This document shows positions 46,894 through 56,842 of a stretch of 64,000 nt of DNA, piece by piece (the stretch's first letter is position 1; the number at the start of each line of letters is the position of its first letter). This DNA comes from Verrucomicrobiia bacterium. Its GTDB lineage: Bacteria; Verrucomicrobiota; Verrucomicrobiia; JABWAM01. The position numbers and the translations under genes are program-made. The stretch covers positions 62,001 through 126,000 of the forward strand of contig JAQUAF010000001.1 in NCBI GenBank assembly GCA_028687435.1, written 5' to 3'. The notes under the pieces are model-generated. The model was not told the origin of the DNA, ran no database searches, and was given only the letters and a program-made list of their open reading frames with translations.

Positions 46894-48417
46894 ATGGGCG
46901 TTCGGTTTGCAATGCAGGAGTTCTTCTCATTCCAGAAACCGAAAGGTTTCATGGCGTGGTCACTTTTATTTGCTTTCTGCACCGTCCACTGCGCCTTGGC
47001 CTTGGAGGCCGGGGATATTTCAAAATCCCCCACTACCCCGTGGGAATCTGGAAAAATCTTTGGCCCCAAGGATGATCCTGTTTCAAATCTGCCGGAACTG
47101 AGCCGGGGCGTGCCGGAAAACGAACCGGAAATGGGGTTGATGGAATTGGTGGATGTGGGATTGGAAAACAACCCCTCCACCCGATCCTATTGGAACCAGG
47201 CACGATCCGCCGCTTATAAAATGTATGCCACCCGCAGCGCATACTATCCCACCGTAACGCTTAAAAACACCTTGGGATTCAGTAAAGCCACACAACCCGC
47301 ATATCCCGGCTTTACGTCAACCAAACAGCTTACCGACAACCCCGCGCTATCCATCACCTACCTGTTGTTGGACTTCGGCAGCCGGGCGGCGGCTGCGGAG
47401 GCGGCCAAACAAACTCTTTTTGCCAGCAACTTCCAGTTCAACCAGTCCATTCAGGATACGATCTACAATATCATGAATTCCTATTATGATCTGGACATCA
47501 AACAATCCCTGGTTGAATCCAATATCATCAACTTGAAAATGTCCGACACCACCCTGAAACAGGTGGAGGTGAAAAAGAAGGCGGGGCTGGCCTCCCAAAC
47601 GGATCTCTACACGGCAATCCAGAACCAGGCACAGGCGGTTTACACCTTGGAGTCTTCCAAGGGCGATTTGCTGACATCCCGCGCCACCCTGCTGAAAAAT
47701 GTGGGATTGCCTGCCAATTCAAAACTGCGTGTCGCGCCGCCGCCGCCCCTGTCCAATCTTTCCCCGCTCGACACCCAGCTTGACAATCTCATCCTGCAGG
47801 CCATGGAAAGGCGGCCTGACGTGGCAGCCAAGGTGGCCACCGTGCTCGCCAAGAAAGCCACCGCCCGCAAGGCCAATGCCGACATCTGGCCCACCATCTC
47901 CCTCAACCTCAATGGGCAGAGAACCTTTTTCGACGCCAACTACAGTTTTCCTCCCTCCCATTACAGCGGGGAAAGTCATTACAACAACTACAGCGCCTCG
48001 GTTGTCTTCAGCGTGGATCTCTTTGACGGATTCAGCAAGCTCAACACCGCGCGCAGCGCCCGGGCGGATGTGGAAAGCGCCAAGGCCGATCTCGCCCAAT
48101 CCGAATTGCAGGCCATCGCCGACGTGGTGACCAACTACAACAATGTCCAAACCGCCATTCGCAAAGTGACATCCAGCCAGGTGGCGCTGGAAGCATCCCA
48201 AGTCTCGTATGATTCCACATCGGTCAGCTACAAGGCCGGGCTCAAAACCCTTGTGGATTTGATCACCGCCCAAAACAATCTGGCCACCTCGCGTTCCCAA
48301 AACATCCAGGCCCGGGATGGTCTCTTTCAAGCCGCCGTTCAACTGACGAAATCCACCGGCACCCTTTCTCCCAAAAATGCGGCCATCGCCAGCGTTGATC
48401 CCGCCTCAAAACCATGA
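46894..48417 (+). CDS. TolC-family outer membrane efflux protein
   Basis: 507 residues. AAGGAG five bases before the ATG at 46894 decides the start over the TTG at 46855. A signal sequence (FMAWSLLFAFCTVHCALALE) is followed by the two repeated OEP coiled-coil and strand modules: MELVDVGLENNPSTRSYWNQA, TDLYTAIQNQAQAVYTLESSK, and later RADVESAKADLAQSELQAIADV and SYKAGLKTLVDLITAQNNLATSR. It forms the outer-membrane channel of the tripartite pump encoded by the next two genes, with which it overlaps (ATGA at 48414). Confidence 0.93.
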   Translation: MGVRFAMQEFFSFQKPKGFMAWSLLFAFCTVHCALALEAGDISKSPTTPWESGKIFGPKDDPVSNLPELSRGVPENEPEMGLMELVDVGLENNPSTRSYWNQARSAAYKMYATRSAYYPTVTLKNTLGFSKATQPAYPGFTSTKQLTDNPALSITYLLLDFGSRAAAAEAAKQTLFASNFQFNQSIQDTIYNIMNSYYDLDIKQSLVESNIINLKMSDTTLKQVEVKKKAGLASQTDLYTAIQNQAQAVYTLESSKGDLLTSRATLLKNVGLPANSKLRVAPPPPLSNLSPLDTQLDNLILQAMERRPDVAAKVATVLAKKATARKANADIWPTISLNLNGQRTFFDANYSFPPSHYSGESHYNNYSASVVFSVDLFDGFSKLNTARSARADVESAKADLAQSELQAIADVVTNYNNVQTAIRKVTSSQVALEASQVSYDSTSVSYKAGLKTLVDLITAQNNLATSRSQNIQARDGLFQAAVQLTKSTGTLSPKNAAIASVDPASKP

Positions 48418-49622
48418 AAACCCGGTCTCCACACTCGTCACATTTTATTCCCAAAAACCTGCATCCGTCCAGCCGGGGATGGCTTTTTCTGCTTCCCCTG
48501 CTGTTGATCAGTCTAAGCGGTTGCGGGAAAAAACCGCCCCAAAAACTTGAAATGCCTCCCCGCCCGGTCACCACCGCCCGGGTGATCAAACAGGATATCC
48601 CCCTCTATATTGACTCCATCGGCCAATGCACCGCCCTGGCGGTGGTTTCCATCCAAGCCCAGGTCAGCGGCCAGCTGGTCAATGTCCATTTCACGCAAGG
48701 ACAGGAAGTCAAGAAAGGCGACCTTCTCTTCACCATCGATCCCCGGTACTACCAGGCCGCCGTTAACAAGGCCATGGGAGACCTCTCCAACAGCGTCGCC
48801 ACGGTCAAACTCAACGAGGATCAAGTCCGCCGGTCCCGGGAACTTGTCAGTGGCGAATACATCTCCCCGCAGGATTTCGAAAGCCAGGAAACTTCCGTCG
48901 CCACAGCCAAAGCCCAGGTCATGTCCAACAAAGGCGCCCTCGACCAGGCCAAAGTCAATCTGGACTACTGTTTCATCCGCGCGCCGGTTTCCGGGCGCAC
49001 TGGATTGCTTCTGGTCGATGCCGGCAATATTGTCGCCCCGTCCAATGCATCATCCTCCAACAATTCCCTGGTCAGCCTGCAAACCTTGGATCCCATCTAC
49101 GTGGATTTCACCATCGTTGAAAAAGACCTTTTTTCCGTCAAAAAATACGCCGCCAAAAAAAACCTCAAGGTGGATGTCTCCCTGGTGGATAATCCACAGT
49201 TTAAACGCTCCGGAGAGCTTTTCGTCATCGATAACGCTGTCATCAAAGGCGCGGGCACCGTCAAACTGCGGGCCATCATTCCCAACCAGGACCGAGCTCT
49301 CTGGCCTCAACAGTTCGTCAACACCCGCCTGGTTCTCGACACGAAAAAGGACGCGTTGCTGGTTCCATCGGAAGCGGTCAAGGCGGGACAACTCGGCGCC
49401 TTTGTCTTCATTGTCAAAGCCGACAACACCGTGGACTTGCGCCAGGTCAAGGTGGGCCAGGCGCATGACAACATGGTCGAGATCAAAGAAGGGGTGAACA
49501 TGAACGAAACGGTGGTGACCACCGGCCAGTTAACCCTCAGCCCAGGCGCGGCAATCCTGGACACCACAAAACAGCAGGCTGCGCCTCCCGCCCCCGGACA
49601 GGCTCCCGCCCCCAAAAAATAG
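48414..49622 (+). CDS. RND efflux periplasmic adaptor (membrane fusion protein)
   Basis: 402 residues. The signal sequence ends at a lipobox (LISLSGC), so the adaptor is a lipoprotein. The two half-motifs of the lipoyl domain (QAQVSGQLVNVHFTQGQEVKKGD and FIRAPVSGRTGLLLVDAGN), a coiled-coil hairpin between them, and the beta-barrel and membrane-proximal domains are all present. The C-terminal tail is Ala/Pro-rich and ends PAPKK. It links the RND pump and the TolC channel. Confidence 0.93.
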   Translation: MKTRSPHSSHFIPKNLHPSSRGWLFLLPLLLISLSGCGKKPPQKLEMPPRPVTTARVIKQDIPLYIDSIGQCTALAVVSIQAQVSGQLVNVHFTQGQEVKKGDLLFTIDPRYYQAAVNKAMGDLSNSVATVKLNEDQVRRSRELVSGEYISPQDFESQETSVATAKAQVMSNKGALDQAKVNLDYCFIRAPVSGRTGLLLVDAGNIVAPSNASSSNNSLVSLQTLDPIYVDFTIVEKDLFSVKKYAAKKNLKVDVSLVDNPQFKRSGELFVIDNAVIKGAGTVKLRAIIPNQDRALWPQQFVNTRLVLDTKKDALLVPSEAVKAGQLGAFVFIVKADNTVDLRQVKVGQAHDNMVEIKEGVNMNETVVTTGQLTLSPGAAILDTTKQQAAPPAPGQAPAPKK

Positions 49623-49649
49623 CAGTTTTCACCCGGCATCCGCTCCCCC

Positions 49650-52600
49650 ATGAATCCTTCTGAACTTTTCATCCGCCGCCCGGTCATGACCGTTTTGATC
49701 ATGGTCTCGGCATTCCTGTTCGGAATTGCCTGCTATGAAGCCCTGCCGGTCAACGATTTGCCGGCGGTCGATTATCCCGTCATCCAGGTCACAGTCAGTT
49801 ATCCTGGCGCCGATCCGGAAACCATGGCCGCCAACATCGCAACCCCGCTGGAAAAACAGTTCATGCAAATCCAGGGGTTGCAGATCGTCACATCCTCCAG
49901 TTCCCAGGGGTACAGCTCCATCATCCTGCAGTTTGCCTTGAACAAAAGCATTGATGCCGCTGCCACCGATGTTCAATCAGCCATCACCCAGGCCACCGGC
50001 AACCTGCCCACCGACCTGCCTTCGCCTCCTGTCTTCACCAAAACCAATCCCAATGACGCGCCCATCATGTATCTGGGATTGACCAGCGATTCCCTCACCG
50101 CCGGCCAACTCTACGACTACGCAAACAACCAGATCGGCCAGCGCATCAGCATCATCACGGGCGTCTCCCAGGTCAGCATCTACGGCGCCCCCATGGCCAT
50201 CCGTATTTTTGCAAACCCCAGCGCCCTGACCGCCCGCGGCATGACCTTGCAGGACCTGGCTGTGGCTGTCGGAAACGGCACGCAACAGACAGGCGTTGGT
50301 CAGTTCAATGGCAGCACAAAAACCTTCATCCTTCACCCGTTTGCCCAGCTGTCAACCGTCAAGGAATACGAATCGCTGATCGTCGGCTACCAGAACAACT
50401 CGCCGGTTTATGTGCGCGACGTGGCCAGGGTCGAGGAATCCACCACCGCGAAAGACATGCAGATGGATTTTTGGTACAGCGGTTATGCCAGCCAGCCCCG
50501 CCAGCCCATCGGCGTCATTCTCGCCATCAGCCGCGCCGCCGGGGCCAATGCCGTCAAGGTCTCCCAAAACATCAAAGATCTCCTCCCCAGCATGCGGCAG
50601 ACCCTGCCCGGATCCATGCAGTTGATCATGATCAACGATGTTTCGGAAACCATCACCGCCTCCGTGGACGACGTGAAGGAAACCCTGCTCATCGCCTTCA
50701 TTCTCGTCGTAATTGTCATTTTTGTCTTCCTGGGCCGCGCCAGCGACACCGTCATCCCGTCCATCGCCCTGCCCATGTCCCTGGTCATCACCTTCATCGG
50801 CATGAAGCTGTTGAATTACAGTCTGGACAATCTTTCCCTCATGGCACTGACCCTCGCGGTGGGGTTCCTCGTGGATGACGCCATTGTCTTTCTGGAAAAC
50901 ACCGTGCGCCTGATGGAAGTCGAGGGGCTTCCCGCCATGAAGGCCGCCATCAAGAGCGCCGAGGAAATCAGTTTTACCATCATATCCATGACGGTTTCCC
51001 TGGCCGCCGTCTTCATTCCGCTTGTTTTCATGAGCGGCATCATCGGGCGCGTTTTTCAGGAGTTTGCCATCACCATCATCATTTCCATCCTGGCATCCGG
51101 GTTCGTCTCGCTGTCCCTCACCCCCCTGATGTGCGCCCGCATGCTCAAGGAGCGCGGAGAAGAAAACAAAACATGGATGCAACGATTCATGGACCATTGG
51201 TTTGGCAAGATGCTGAAGGGGTACGGCAAAACCCTGGATGTGGCTTTGCACCATGGCTGGATATCCATCCTGACCGGCCTCATCTGTCTGGCCGGCACCG
51301 GCTATCTTTTCTACATCCTGCCCAAGACCTTCCTGCCCGTGGGCGACAGCGGTTTCATCCGCGGCATTTTCATCGCCGCCGACGAAACGTCCCCCGACCA
51401 GATGAAGCGCTATCAGACCCAGGTGGATCAGATCATGCGCAAAAATCCCGCAATGAACATGTCCCTCACCCTGGCCAATGCGGGCAGTTTTCTGGCTTCG
51501 TCGCAGGCGTTTGTGCTGGCCTTTTTGAAGGACAAGGAAGAGTGCAAACGCGACCCCATTGAAAAAGTCACCCAGGAACTGATGGCCCAACTCTCCAGCA
51601 TCCCCGGCATCTTCTGCGCCCTGCGTCCCAACCCTGTGCTGCACATCAGCGCCGGCGCCACCAGCCAGAACCAGGGCCAGTACGCCTTCACCATCTCGGG
51701 CACGGATGAAAAAATCGTGTACCGGGATTCCATGAAGTTGTTGCAGGCCATGTGGAAAATCCCTGGCATGATGATGGTGTCGTCGGATCTGCACCTGACC
51801 ACCCCCCAACTGGCCATCGACATCAAACGGGAACAGGCCTCCACCTACGGAATCACCGCGGAAACCATCGAAAGCACCCTCCGCAACGCCTACTCCCAAA
51901 ATTACGTTTACCTCATCAAAACCCCCCTCCAGCAATATCAGGTCATCGTGGAGGTGGACGATCCCCTGGCCAGCCGCCCGGAAGACCTCAATCTCCTTTA
52001 CCTCAAATCCAATGATCCCAACCAAAAAGATCTCATCCCCATCAATGCCGTGGCCAGCTGGCGCGAAATCCTGGGGCCGCAATCCGTCAACCATTTCAAC
52101 CAGTTTGCCTCCGTCACCATCTTTTTCGACCTGCTTCCAGGCGCGCCGATTGGCGATATCACCGAAAAAGTCAATCAACTCTCCAAGGAAATCCTGGATC
52201 CCACTCTCCTGCGATCCTTCCAGGGTGACGCCCAGGCATTCGAGGAAACCATCGTTTCCCTGGTGATCCTGATGTTTGTTGCGGTTTTCGTCATGTATAT
52301 CCTGCTGGGCATCCTCTACGAAAGCTACATCCACCCTATCACCGTGCTCGTCGCCCTGCCGGTCGCCGTTGTCGGCGGCCTCCTGACCCTCCTGATTTTC
52401 AAATCTGAACTTTCGCTTTATGCCTTGATCGGGGTTTTCATGCTCATGGGAATCGTCAAGAAAAACGGCATCATGATGGTGGACTTCGCCCTCCAACGCA
52501 TGCGGGCAGGCATTGAACTGGTCGAGGCAACCAAGGAAGCCTGCATTGACCGCCTCCGCCCCATCCTGATGACCACCCTGGCCGCTCTCATGGGCGCCCT

Positions 52601-52850
52601 GCCCATCGCCTGCGGCTACGGCAGCGACGGCGAATCCCGCAAGCCCCTTGGCCTGACCATCGTCGGCGGCCTTCTTTTTTCCCAGATCATCACCCTTTAC
52701 GTCACACCTGTGGTTTTCCTCTACATGCAAAAATTCCAGGATAACGTCCTCAATCGCTTTGCATTTTTCCGCCAAACCGGGGACGAAACATCCGTGCCTG
52801 CCCTGCCGGCAACCGCATCCGGCGAGCCCCCGGTGAAAATGAAGGAATGA
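49650..52850 (+). CDS. RND multidrug efflux transporter (AcrB/MdtB-like)
   Basis: 1066 residues with the twelve-helix RND layout and two large periplasmic loops. It opens SELFIRRPVMTVLIMVSAFLFG. The proton-relay aspartates are in TM4 (AVGFLVDDAIVFLEN) and the lysine in TM10 (LMGIVKKNGIMMVDFA), so the pump should be active. The pore-domain segments PADVYPVIQ-type (PAVDYPVIQVTVSYPGAD) are typical of HAE1 members. It is the third gene of the operon; the substrate range cannot be read from the sequence. Confidence 0.94.
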   Translation: MNPSELFIRRPVMTVLIMVSAFLFGIACYEALPVNDLPAVDYPVIQVTVSYPGADPETMAANIATPLEKQFMQIQGLQIVTSSSSQGYSSIILQFALNKSIDAAATDVQSAITQATGNLPTDLPSPPVFTKTNPNDAPIMYLGLTSDSLTAGQLYDYANNQIGQRISIITGVSQVSIYGAPMAIRIFANPSALTARGMTLQDLAVAVGNGTQQTGVGQFNGSTKTFILHPFAQLSTVKEYESLIVGYQNNSPVYVRDVARVEESTTAKDMQMDFWYSGYASQPRQPIGVILAISRAAGANAVKVSQNIKDLLPSMRQTLPGSMQLIMINDVSETITASVDDVKETLLIAFILVVIVIFVFLGRASDTVIPSIALPMSLVITFIGMKLLNYSLDNLSLMALTLAVGFLVDDAIVFLENTVRLMEVEGLPAMKAAIKSAEEISFTIISMTVSLAAVFIPLVFMSGIIGRVFQEFAITIIISILASGFVSLSLTPLMCARMLKERGEENKTWMQRFMDHWFGKMLKGYGKTLDVALHHGWISILTGLICLAGTGYLFYILPKTFLPVGDSGFIRGIFIAADETSPDQMKRYQTQVDQIMRKNPAMNMSLTLANAGSFLASSQAFVLAFLKDKEECKRDPIEKVTQELMAQLSSIPGIFCALRPNPVLHISAGATSQNQGQYAFTISGTDEKIVYRDSMKLLQAMWKIPGMMMVSSDLHLTTPQLAIDIKREQASTYGITAETIESTLRNAYSQNYVYLIKTPLQQYQVIVEVDDPLASRPEDLNLLYLKSNDPNQKDLIPINAVASWREILGPQSVNHFNQFASVTIFFDLLPGAPIGDITEKVNQLSKEILDPTLLRSFQGDAQAFEETIVSLVILMFVAVFVMYILLGILYESYIHPITVLVALPVAVVGGLLTLLIFKSELSLYALIGVFMLMGIVKKNGIMMVDFALQRMRAGIELVEATKEACIDRLRPILMTTLAALMGALPIACGYGSDGESRKPLGLTIVGGLLFSQIITLYVTPVVFLYMQKFQDNVLNRFAFFRQTGDETSVPALPATASGEPPVKMKE

Positions 52851-52940
52851 CAAGTCAGGTCCGATTGATGCCAACTTGGGCGGAACGGATTGATACGGGA
52901 TTTTTCACAACAAGGAACAACTTGCGAAAAAAGGCCATCG

Positions 52941-53963
52941 ATGGCAGATTTTATCCGCATGACGTCGCTCAAGGATATCGCCAGGGAAGCCGGGGTTTCA
53001 ACCCGCACAGTCACCCGCGTCCTCAAAAACAATGGGTATGTTCACAAGGAAACCCGGCAACAAATCGAGGCTGCCATTCAAAAGCTGGGCTACCATCCCA
53101 ATCGGGCGGCCCGCAGCCTGCGCACCCGGCAAAGCTATGAAATCACCGTCATCACATCCTCCGTCGAGGAACTGCACGTGGCCAAACTGATCGGGCTGGA
53201 GGAAAAACTCCGGCAAAACGATTACCAGCTCAACCTGCTGTTTCACCATTCCCATGCGGACAACGCGTCGCACGAAACTCTTTTTTCGGAAATCATGAAG
53301 CAACGCCCCGCGGGCGCCGTGGTTTTGCTCAGTTACAGCGAAGCCGACTTGACGCTGACCCGTTTTTTCAACGGCCAATCGCTGCCCTACGTGATCATCG
53401 ACAGCCATGCGCCGGATGTTGACACCGTGCGCATCAATCGCGCCCAGGGCGTTTGCGAAGCGACACTCTATCTGGCCGGCAAAGGCCATCGCAAAATCGC
53501 CTTTCTTGGCCCAAAAGACCTTGCCCTGTCGGCAAACCGGCTGGAAGGATACCACCGCGCCCTGGCCCAACTCGGCCGAAGCCCCGAGTATCTTTCCGTC
53601 GATTTCCCAGGCAACGCGGATGAACGCCACAATCTGCTGAGGGAATTTGGACGCTCCATGAAGAATCGCAAGGATCTGCCGGATGCCATTATCGCCTATT
53701 CGGACCGGGTGGCCCTGCCTTTTCTCGCGGGATTGCTCGACGCGGGAATCAAGGTTCCTGATCAAATCGCCCTCGTCGGCTTTGATAATTTCATGGCCAC
53801 CGACTACTGCTGGCCGCGTCTGACCACCATTGCCCAACCCACCCACGACACCGGGGTCGCCGCGGCTGAAATCATCCTGCAAAAGATCGCCGGCCTCCCC
53901 CCTCCCGCCCAAGGCTGGTCCCGCAGCCTGCCAACGCGCCTGATCATCCGGGAATCGGCCTGA
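52941..53963 (+). CDS. LacI-family transcriptional regulator
   Basis: 340 residues. The N-terminal HTH and hinge helix (TSLKDIAREAGVSTRTVTRVLKNNGYVHKETRQQIEAAIQKLGYHPNRAARSLR, in pieces) is followed by a periplasmic-binding-protein-like effector domain (GAVVLLSYSEADLTL, AFLGPKDLALSANRLEGYHRAL, IALVGFDNFMATDYCWPRLTTI). AAGG lies 6 bases before the ATG at 52941; an ATG at 52959 is the other option. Its sugar ligand and target are unknown. It is 90 bp after the RND gene and may be in the same transcript, but an efflux role for a LacI protein would be unusual. Confidence 0.88.
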   Translation: MADFIRMTSLKDIAREAGVSTRTVTRVLKNNGYVHKETRQQIEAAIQKLGYHPNRAARSLRTRQSYEITVITSSVEELHVAKLIGLEEKLRQNDYQLNLLFHHSHADNASHETLFSEIMKQRPAGAVVLLSYSEADLTLTRFFNGQSLPYVIIDSHAPDVDTVRINRAQGVCEATLYLAGKGHRKIAFLGPKDLALSANRLEGYHRALAQLGRSPEYLSVDFPGNADERHNLLREFGRSMKNRKDLPDAIIAYSDRVALPFLAGLLDAGIKVPDQIALVGFDNFMATDYCWPRLTTIAQPTHDTGVAAAEIILQKIAGLPPPAQGWSRSLPTRLIIRESA

Positions 53964-54003
53964 CAGGCGCGCGCCAGCGCGCAAGGGGATTGCCAGAAAT
54001 AAA

Positions 54004-54032
54004 TTGAACAAACGGCGGTTATCCCTTACATT
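54004..54032 (+). promoter_or_regulatory. Candidate promoter of the gene at 54058
   Basis: TTGAAC (54004-54009), 17 bp, TACATT (54027-54032); four of six matches at each box. It predicts a leader of about 20 bases. Confidence 0.35.
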
Positions 54033-54057
54033 ACCGCGGCCTAAGATGGCCCCCGAC

Positions 54058-55209
54058 ATGAAATCCGAGCTTGTCATCGCCATTTTATTCGCCGCCGTCC
54101 TTTCCGGGACAGCTGCCGGTCCCAAACCTCTGGCTGAAATCAAATCCTTCAGCCGCTTCGAACAGATCGACTTGGAGGTTCTGGCCGAAGGGGAAGTGCT
54201 GTCCTACAGCAAAAGTTTGATGAGATTTCCCCGGGGGATCACGGTCCAAACCTGCTACCTGGTTCAAGCCCCGCCGGAAAAAGTGGTCCACGGTTTGCAA
54301 GACTGGGACCCATCCGAACACCATGAGGAACTCGACGTTCTCTGTCTCCGCCCATTGAGCATCCCTCCAAAGGAGGAGGATTTCGCCAAACTGAAAATCA
54401 ACATCTCCGACTCCCGAATCAAATGGCTCGTTGGAAAAACCCTGACCACCACCCCCGGTTCGTCGTCTCTCCAACTCGGTCTGCCGGAAGCCGCCCAACT
54501 TGCCACCCTGCTGGCCGGCGCGCAGGATGAGGAATCCCCCGCCACGCTCAATCTGATCCGCCGGGGTTGGATTCAGATTCTCATGAATCGCGCCGCTCGT
54601 TTCCAGGAAGGCGGCATGGCGGCGTTGATTCCCTATCAAACCACCGACCCCATCATCTCGCCATTGAGCGAAATCCTGTCGTTGCTCAAGGAATCCGGCG
54701 CCATTGTCCGCCGTTTTTCCCCCCTGCTCGATGACACGCCGCTCTTGGGCAAATCCCCCGCCCAACCCCTCACGCCCGGTTATTACTGGGACATCTTGGA
54801 TGTCGAAAGCCACGCCACCTTCACCTTGGGCGCAATCTACGCAAAAGCACTTGAAAACCGGCATCAAGTCGTCGATTGCGAATATTTTGTCAGCCAGGGA
54901 TACTTCACCAGCATGGTGTTTTACGAAATCCTTCCCATCGAACACCAGGGCAAAACCTGTTCTCTTGTCTGGCGCGGCGATTTTGTTTCCGCGCCATCCC
55001 TGGCCATGACCAAAGGCATCGAACGCATTGCCTACGCCAGCATCATGGCCAAGGAAATCAAAAAATCCATCCGCTGCTTCCGCGACTACCTGAAAACCAT
55101 GCCCGCCGCCTCTGCCCCCGCCGCTTCCTCGCCTCCGCCCTCCCCTGTCCCCGTCCCACCCCCGCCGGCCCCGCCCGCGTCACAACCTCCGGCTGGATTT
55201 CCCCCCTGA
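54058..55209 (+). CDS. Secreted protein of unknown function with Pro-rich tail
   Basis: 383 residues from the ATG at 54058. A signal peptide (LVIAILFAAVLSGTAAG) is followed by a beta/alpha domain with no family I recognise (EVLSYSKSLMRFPRGITVQTCYLVQAPPEKV, TPGYYWDILDVESHATFTLGAIYA, LVWRGDFVSAPSLAMTKGIERI). The fold might be START-like, since such proteins with a YYW segment occur in PVC bacteria, but this is a guess. The last 40 residues are almost only Pro, Ala and Ser. Its 3' end overlaps the convergent cobQ gene by 30 bp. Confidence 0.65.
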   Translation: MKSELVIAILFAAVLSGTAAGPKPLAEIKSFSRFEQIDLEVLAEGEVLSYSKSLMRFPRGITVQTCYLVQAPPEKVVHGLQDWDPSEHHEELDVLCLRPLSIPPKEEDFAKLKINISDSRIKWLVGKTLTTTPGSSSLQLGLPEAAQLATLLAGAQDEESPATLNLIRRGWIQILMNRAARFQEGGMAALIPYQTTDPIISPLSEILSLLKESGAIVRRFSPLLDDTPLLGKSPAQPLTPGYYWDILDVESHATFTLGAIYAKALENRHQVVDCEYFVSQGYFTSMVFYEILPIEHQGKTCSLVWRGDFVSAPSLAMTKGIERIAYASIMAKEIKKSIRCFRDYLKTMPAASAPAASSPPPSPVPVPPPPAPPASQPPAGFPP

Positions 55210-56745
55210 TCTTCGGCCAAGCCACCTTTCAATCCTGTCCATCCTCAGGTGTTTGGCCAGCAAATCCGCCAGACGGTTGAACACTTCGTCCTCGCCTTGT
55301 TCCTTCCACTTCGGCGTCCTCACCCCCTTGCGGCAGCAAAGGAACCTCAACAGATCATGACGCAAGTCCGTTGCGTCAAAAAGTCCATGAACATAACACC
55401 CAAACGTCAAACCATCCGATGAAACCACGCCGGCCAGTTCCCTGACACTTCGTCCTCCCCGCCTCAAGACCCCCAACGGCGCCCGCACCTTCGCCAAAGC
55501 CCAGGTTCTGCCCATGTGAATTTCATATCCGGAAAAATTCCGCCGCGCGCCGCCAAAAGGCCAGTCGTCCGTTGTCTTTCCCTCCACCTGCGCCAGTTCC
55601 TTGCCAGCCGCAAAAACAGTGTCCACCGGCAATACCCCCAGCCCCTGTTCCACCCCCGGACACCCCTCCTCCCCCGACGGATCACGAACCCTTCGCCCCA
55701 ACATCTGAAATCCGCCGCAAATGCCAATCAAGGGGATGCGGCCGGCCACCCGTTGTTGAATGGCCTTCGCCATCCCCGTTGTTTTCAACCATCTCAAATC
55801 CCCCCGCGTATCCTTGGTCCCGGGTAAAATCACCAAATCCGGCCGCTCCAGTTCTTCCGCGCCATCAACATAACGAACCCTCACCCCGTCCGTATTCTCC
55901 AACGCCAGAAAATCCGTGTAATTGCTCATCCGGGGCAACCGGATCACCGCAAGATCCAAAACCGCCGGGCCGGACTTCTTTCCCCGGTCCTCCAAGCCCA
56001 GCGAATCCTCCTCCTCCAGACGCAAATCCTTCACAAACGGCAACACACCCAAAACAGGAATGCCGGTCAATCTCTCGATCTGCCGGATGCCGGGCGACAA
56101 CAGGCTCACATCTCCGCGAAACTTGTTGATCACAACCCCCCGGATCAGCCTCCGGTATTTCTCCGGCAAAAGCATGATGGTGCCAAAAATGCCGGCAAAA
56201 ACCCCGCCCCGATCAATGTCCGCCACCAAAATCACCGCCGCCCTGGCATGCGCCGCCATGGACAAATTGACAAAATCCTTGTCCAACAGGTTGATTTCCG
56301 CCGGACTGCCCGCGCCCTCCAAAACCATCAATTCATACTGCGGCGCCAGACGATCATAAGCCCGCCACGCCTCCCGTTGCATGCGCTTTTTCAACCGGTA
56401 ATACTGCCGCGCCGTCCGGTGGCCCACCGGCTTTCCATGAACAATAATCTGCGACTCCTTGTTTCCGATGGGTTTCAACAGCACGGGATTCATGTCCGTA
56501 TGCGGCTCCACCCCCGCCGCCCGGGCCTGTGTCACCTGCGCCCGCCCCATCTCGCCCCCCTCCCGCGTGACAAACGAATTCAACGCCATGTTCTGCGCCT
56601 TGAAAGGCGCCACCCGGATCCCCTGCCTCGCAAAGTAACGGCACAGCGCCGCCGCCGCCAGGCTCTTGCCCGAATGCGACATCGTTCCCACCACCATCAG
56701 AGCCGGAGTGGCATTCCTGTTTCCCCCTCTTTTGCGAGTTTTCAT
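55180..56745 (-). CDS. cobQ: Cobyric acid synthase CobQ
   Basis: 521 residues. The N-terminal ATPase domain has MVVGTMSHSGKSLAAAALCRYF and FKAQNMALNSFVTREGGEMGRAQ; the C-terminal glutamine amidotransferase domain has the nucleophile in LIGICGGFQMLGRRV and the late CYVHGLFD. It amidates the a,c-diamide of the corrin ring at four positions using glutamine and ATP. A 15-residue Arg/Lys-rich start precedes the domain. No other cobalamin gene and no B12 riboswitch is seen; the 97-bp leader holds a 26-bp palindrome instead. Confidence 0.94.
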   Translation of the reverse strand: MKTRKRGGNRNATPALMVVGTMSHSGKSLAAAALCRYFARQGIRVAPFKAQNMALNSFVTREGGEMGRAQVTQARAAGVEPHTDMNPVLLKPIGNKESQIIVHGKPVGHRTARQYYRLKKRMQREAWRAYDRLAPQYELMVLEGAGSPAEINLLDKDFVNLSMAAHARAAVILVADIDRGGVFAGIFGTIMLLPEKYRRLIRGVVINKFRGDVSLLSPGIRQIERLTGIPVLGVLPFVKDLRLEEEDSLGLEDRGKKSGPAVLDLAVIRLPRMSNYTDFLALENTDGVRVRYVDGAEELERPDLVILPGTKDTRGDLRWLKTTGMAKAIQQRVAGRIPLIGICGGFQMLGRRVRDPSGEEGCPGVEQGLGVLPVDTVFAAGKELAQVEGKTTDDWPFGGARRNFSGYEIHMGRTWALAKVRAPLGVLRRGGRSVRELAGVVSSDGLTFGCYVHGLFDATDLRHDLLRFLCCRKGVRTPKWKEQGEDEVFNRLADLLAKHLRMDRIERWLGRRSGGKSSRRL

Positions 56746-56774
56746 CGTTCCATAGACAACACAACCTCATCCTC

Positions 56775-56800
56775 TTGCAACACTGAAATCAGTGTCGCAA
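56775..56800. promoter_or_regulatory. 26-bp near-perfect palindrome between cobQ and yqgE
   Basis: Two 12-base arms around a central AA match at 11 of 12 positions. The inner ACACTGA-AA-TCAGTGT (56780-56795) is perfect. It sits in the middle of the 97-bp divergent spacer, a likely operator for one or both genes. Confidence 0.55.
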
Positions 56801-56842
56801 ATCATTTGACGATCAGGCCTTTTTTGGCCAGTTATATAGGCC

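Noticed and set aside
50352-52874. 840-codon open frame antisense to the RND gene
   Set aside because: It exactly shadows a full RND pump with all catalytic residues; the product is His/Asp/Gly-rich with no domain, as expected from high third-position GC.
56780-56795. NrdR box reading of ACACTGAAATCAGTGT
   Set aside because: Length and ACAC/GTGT ends fit, but the centre is not the ATAT core of NrdR boxes and no ribonucleotide reductase gene is near.
56746-56842. Cobalamin riboswitch upstream of cobQ
   Set aside because: The spacer is under 100 bp and has no B12-box-like conserved core; only a palindrome is present.
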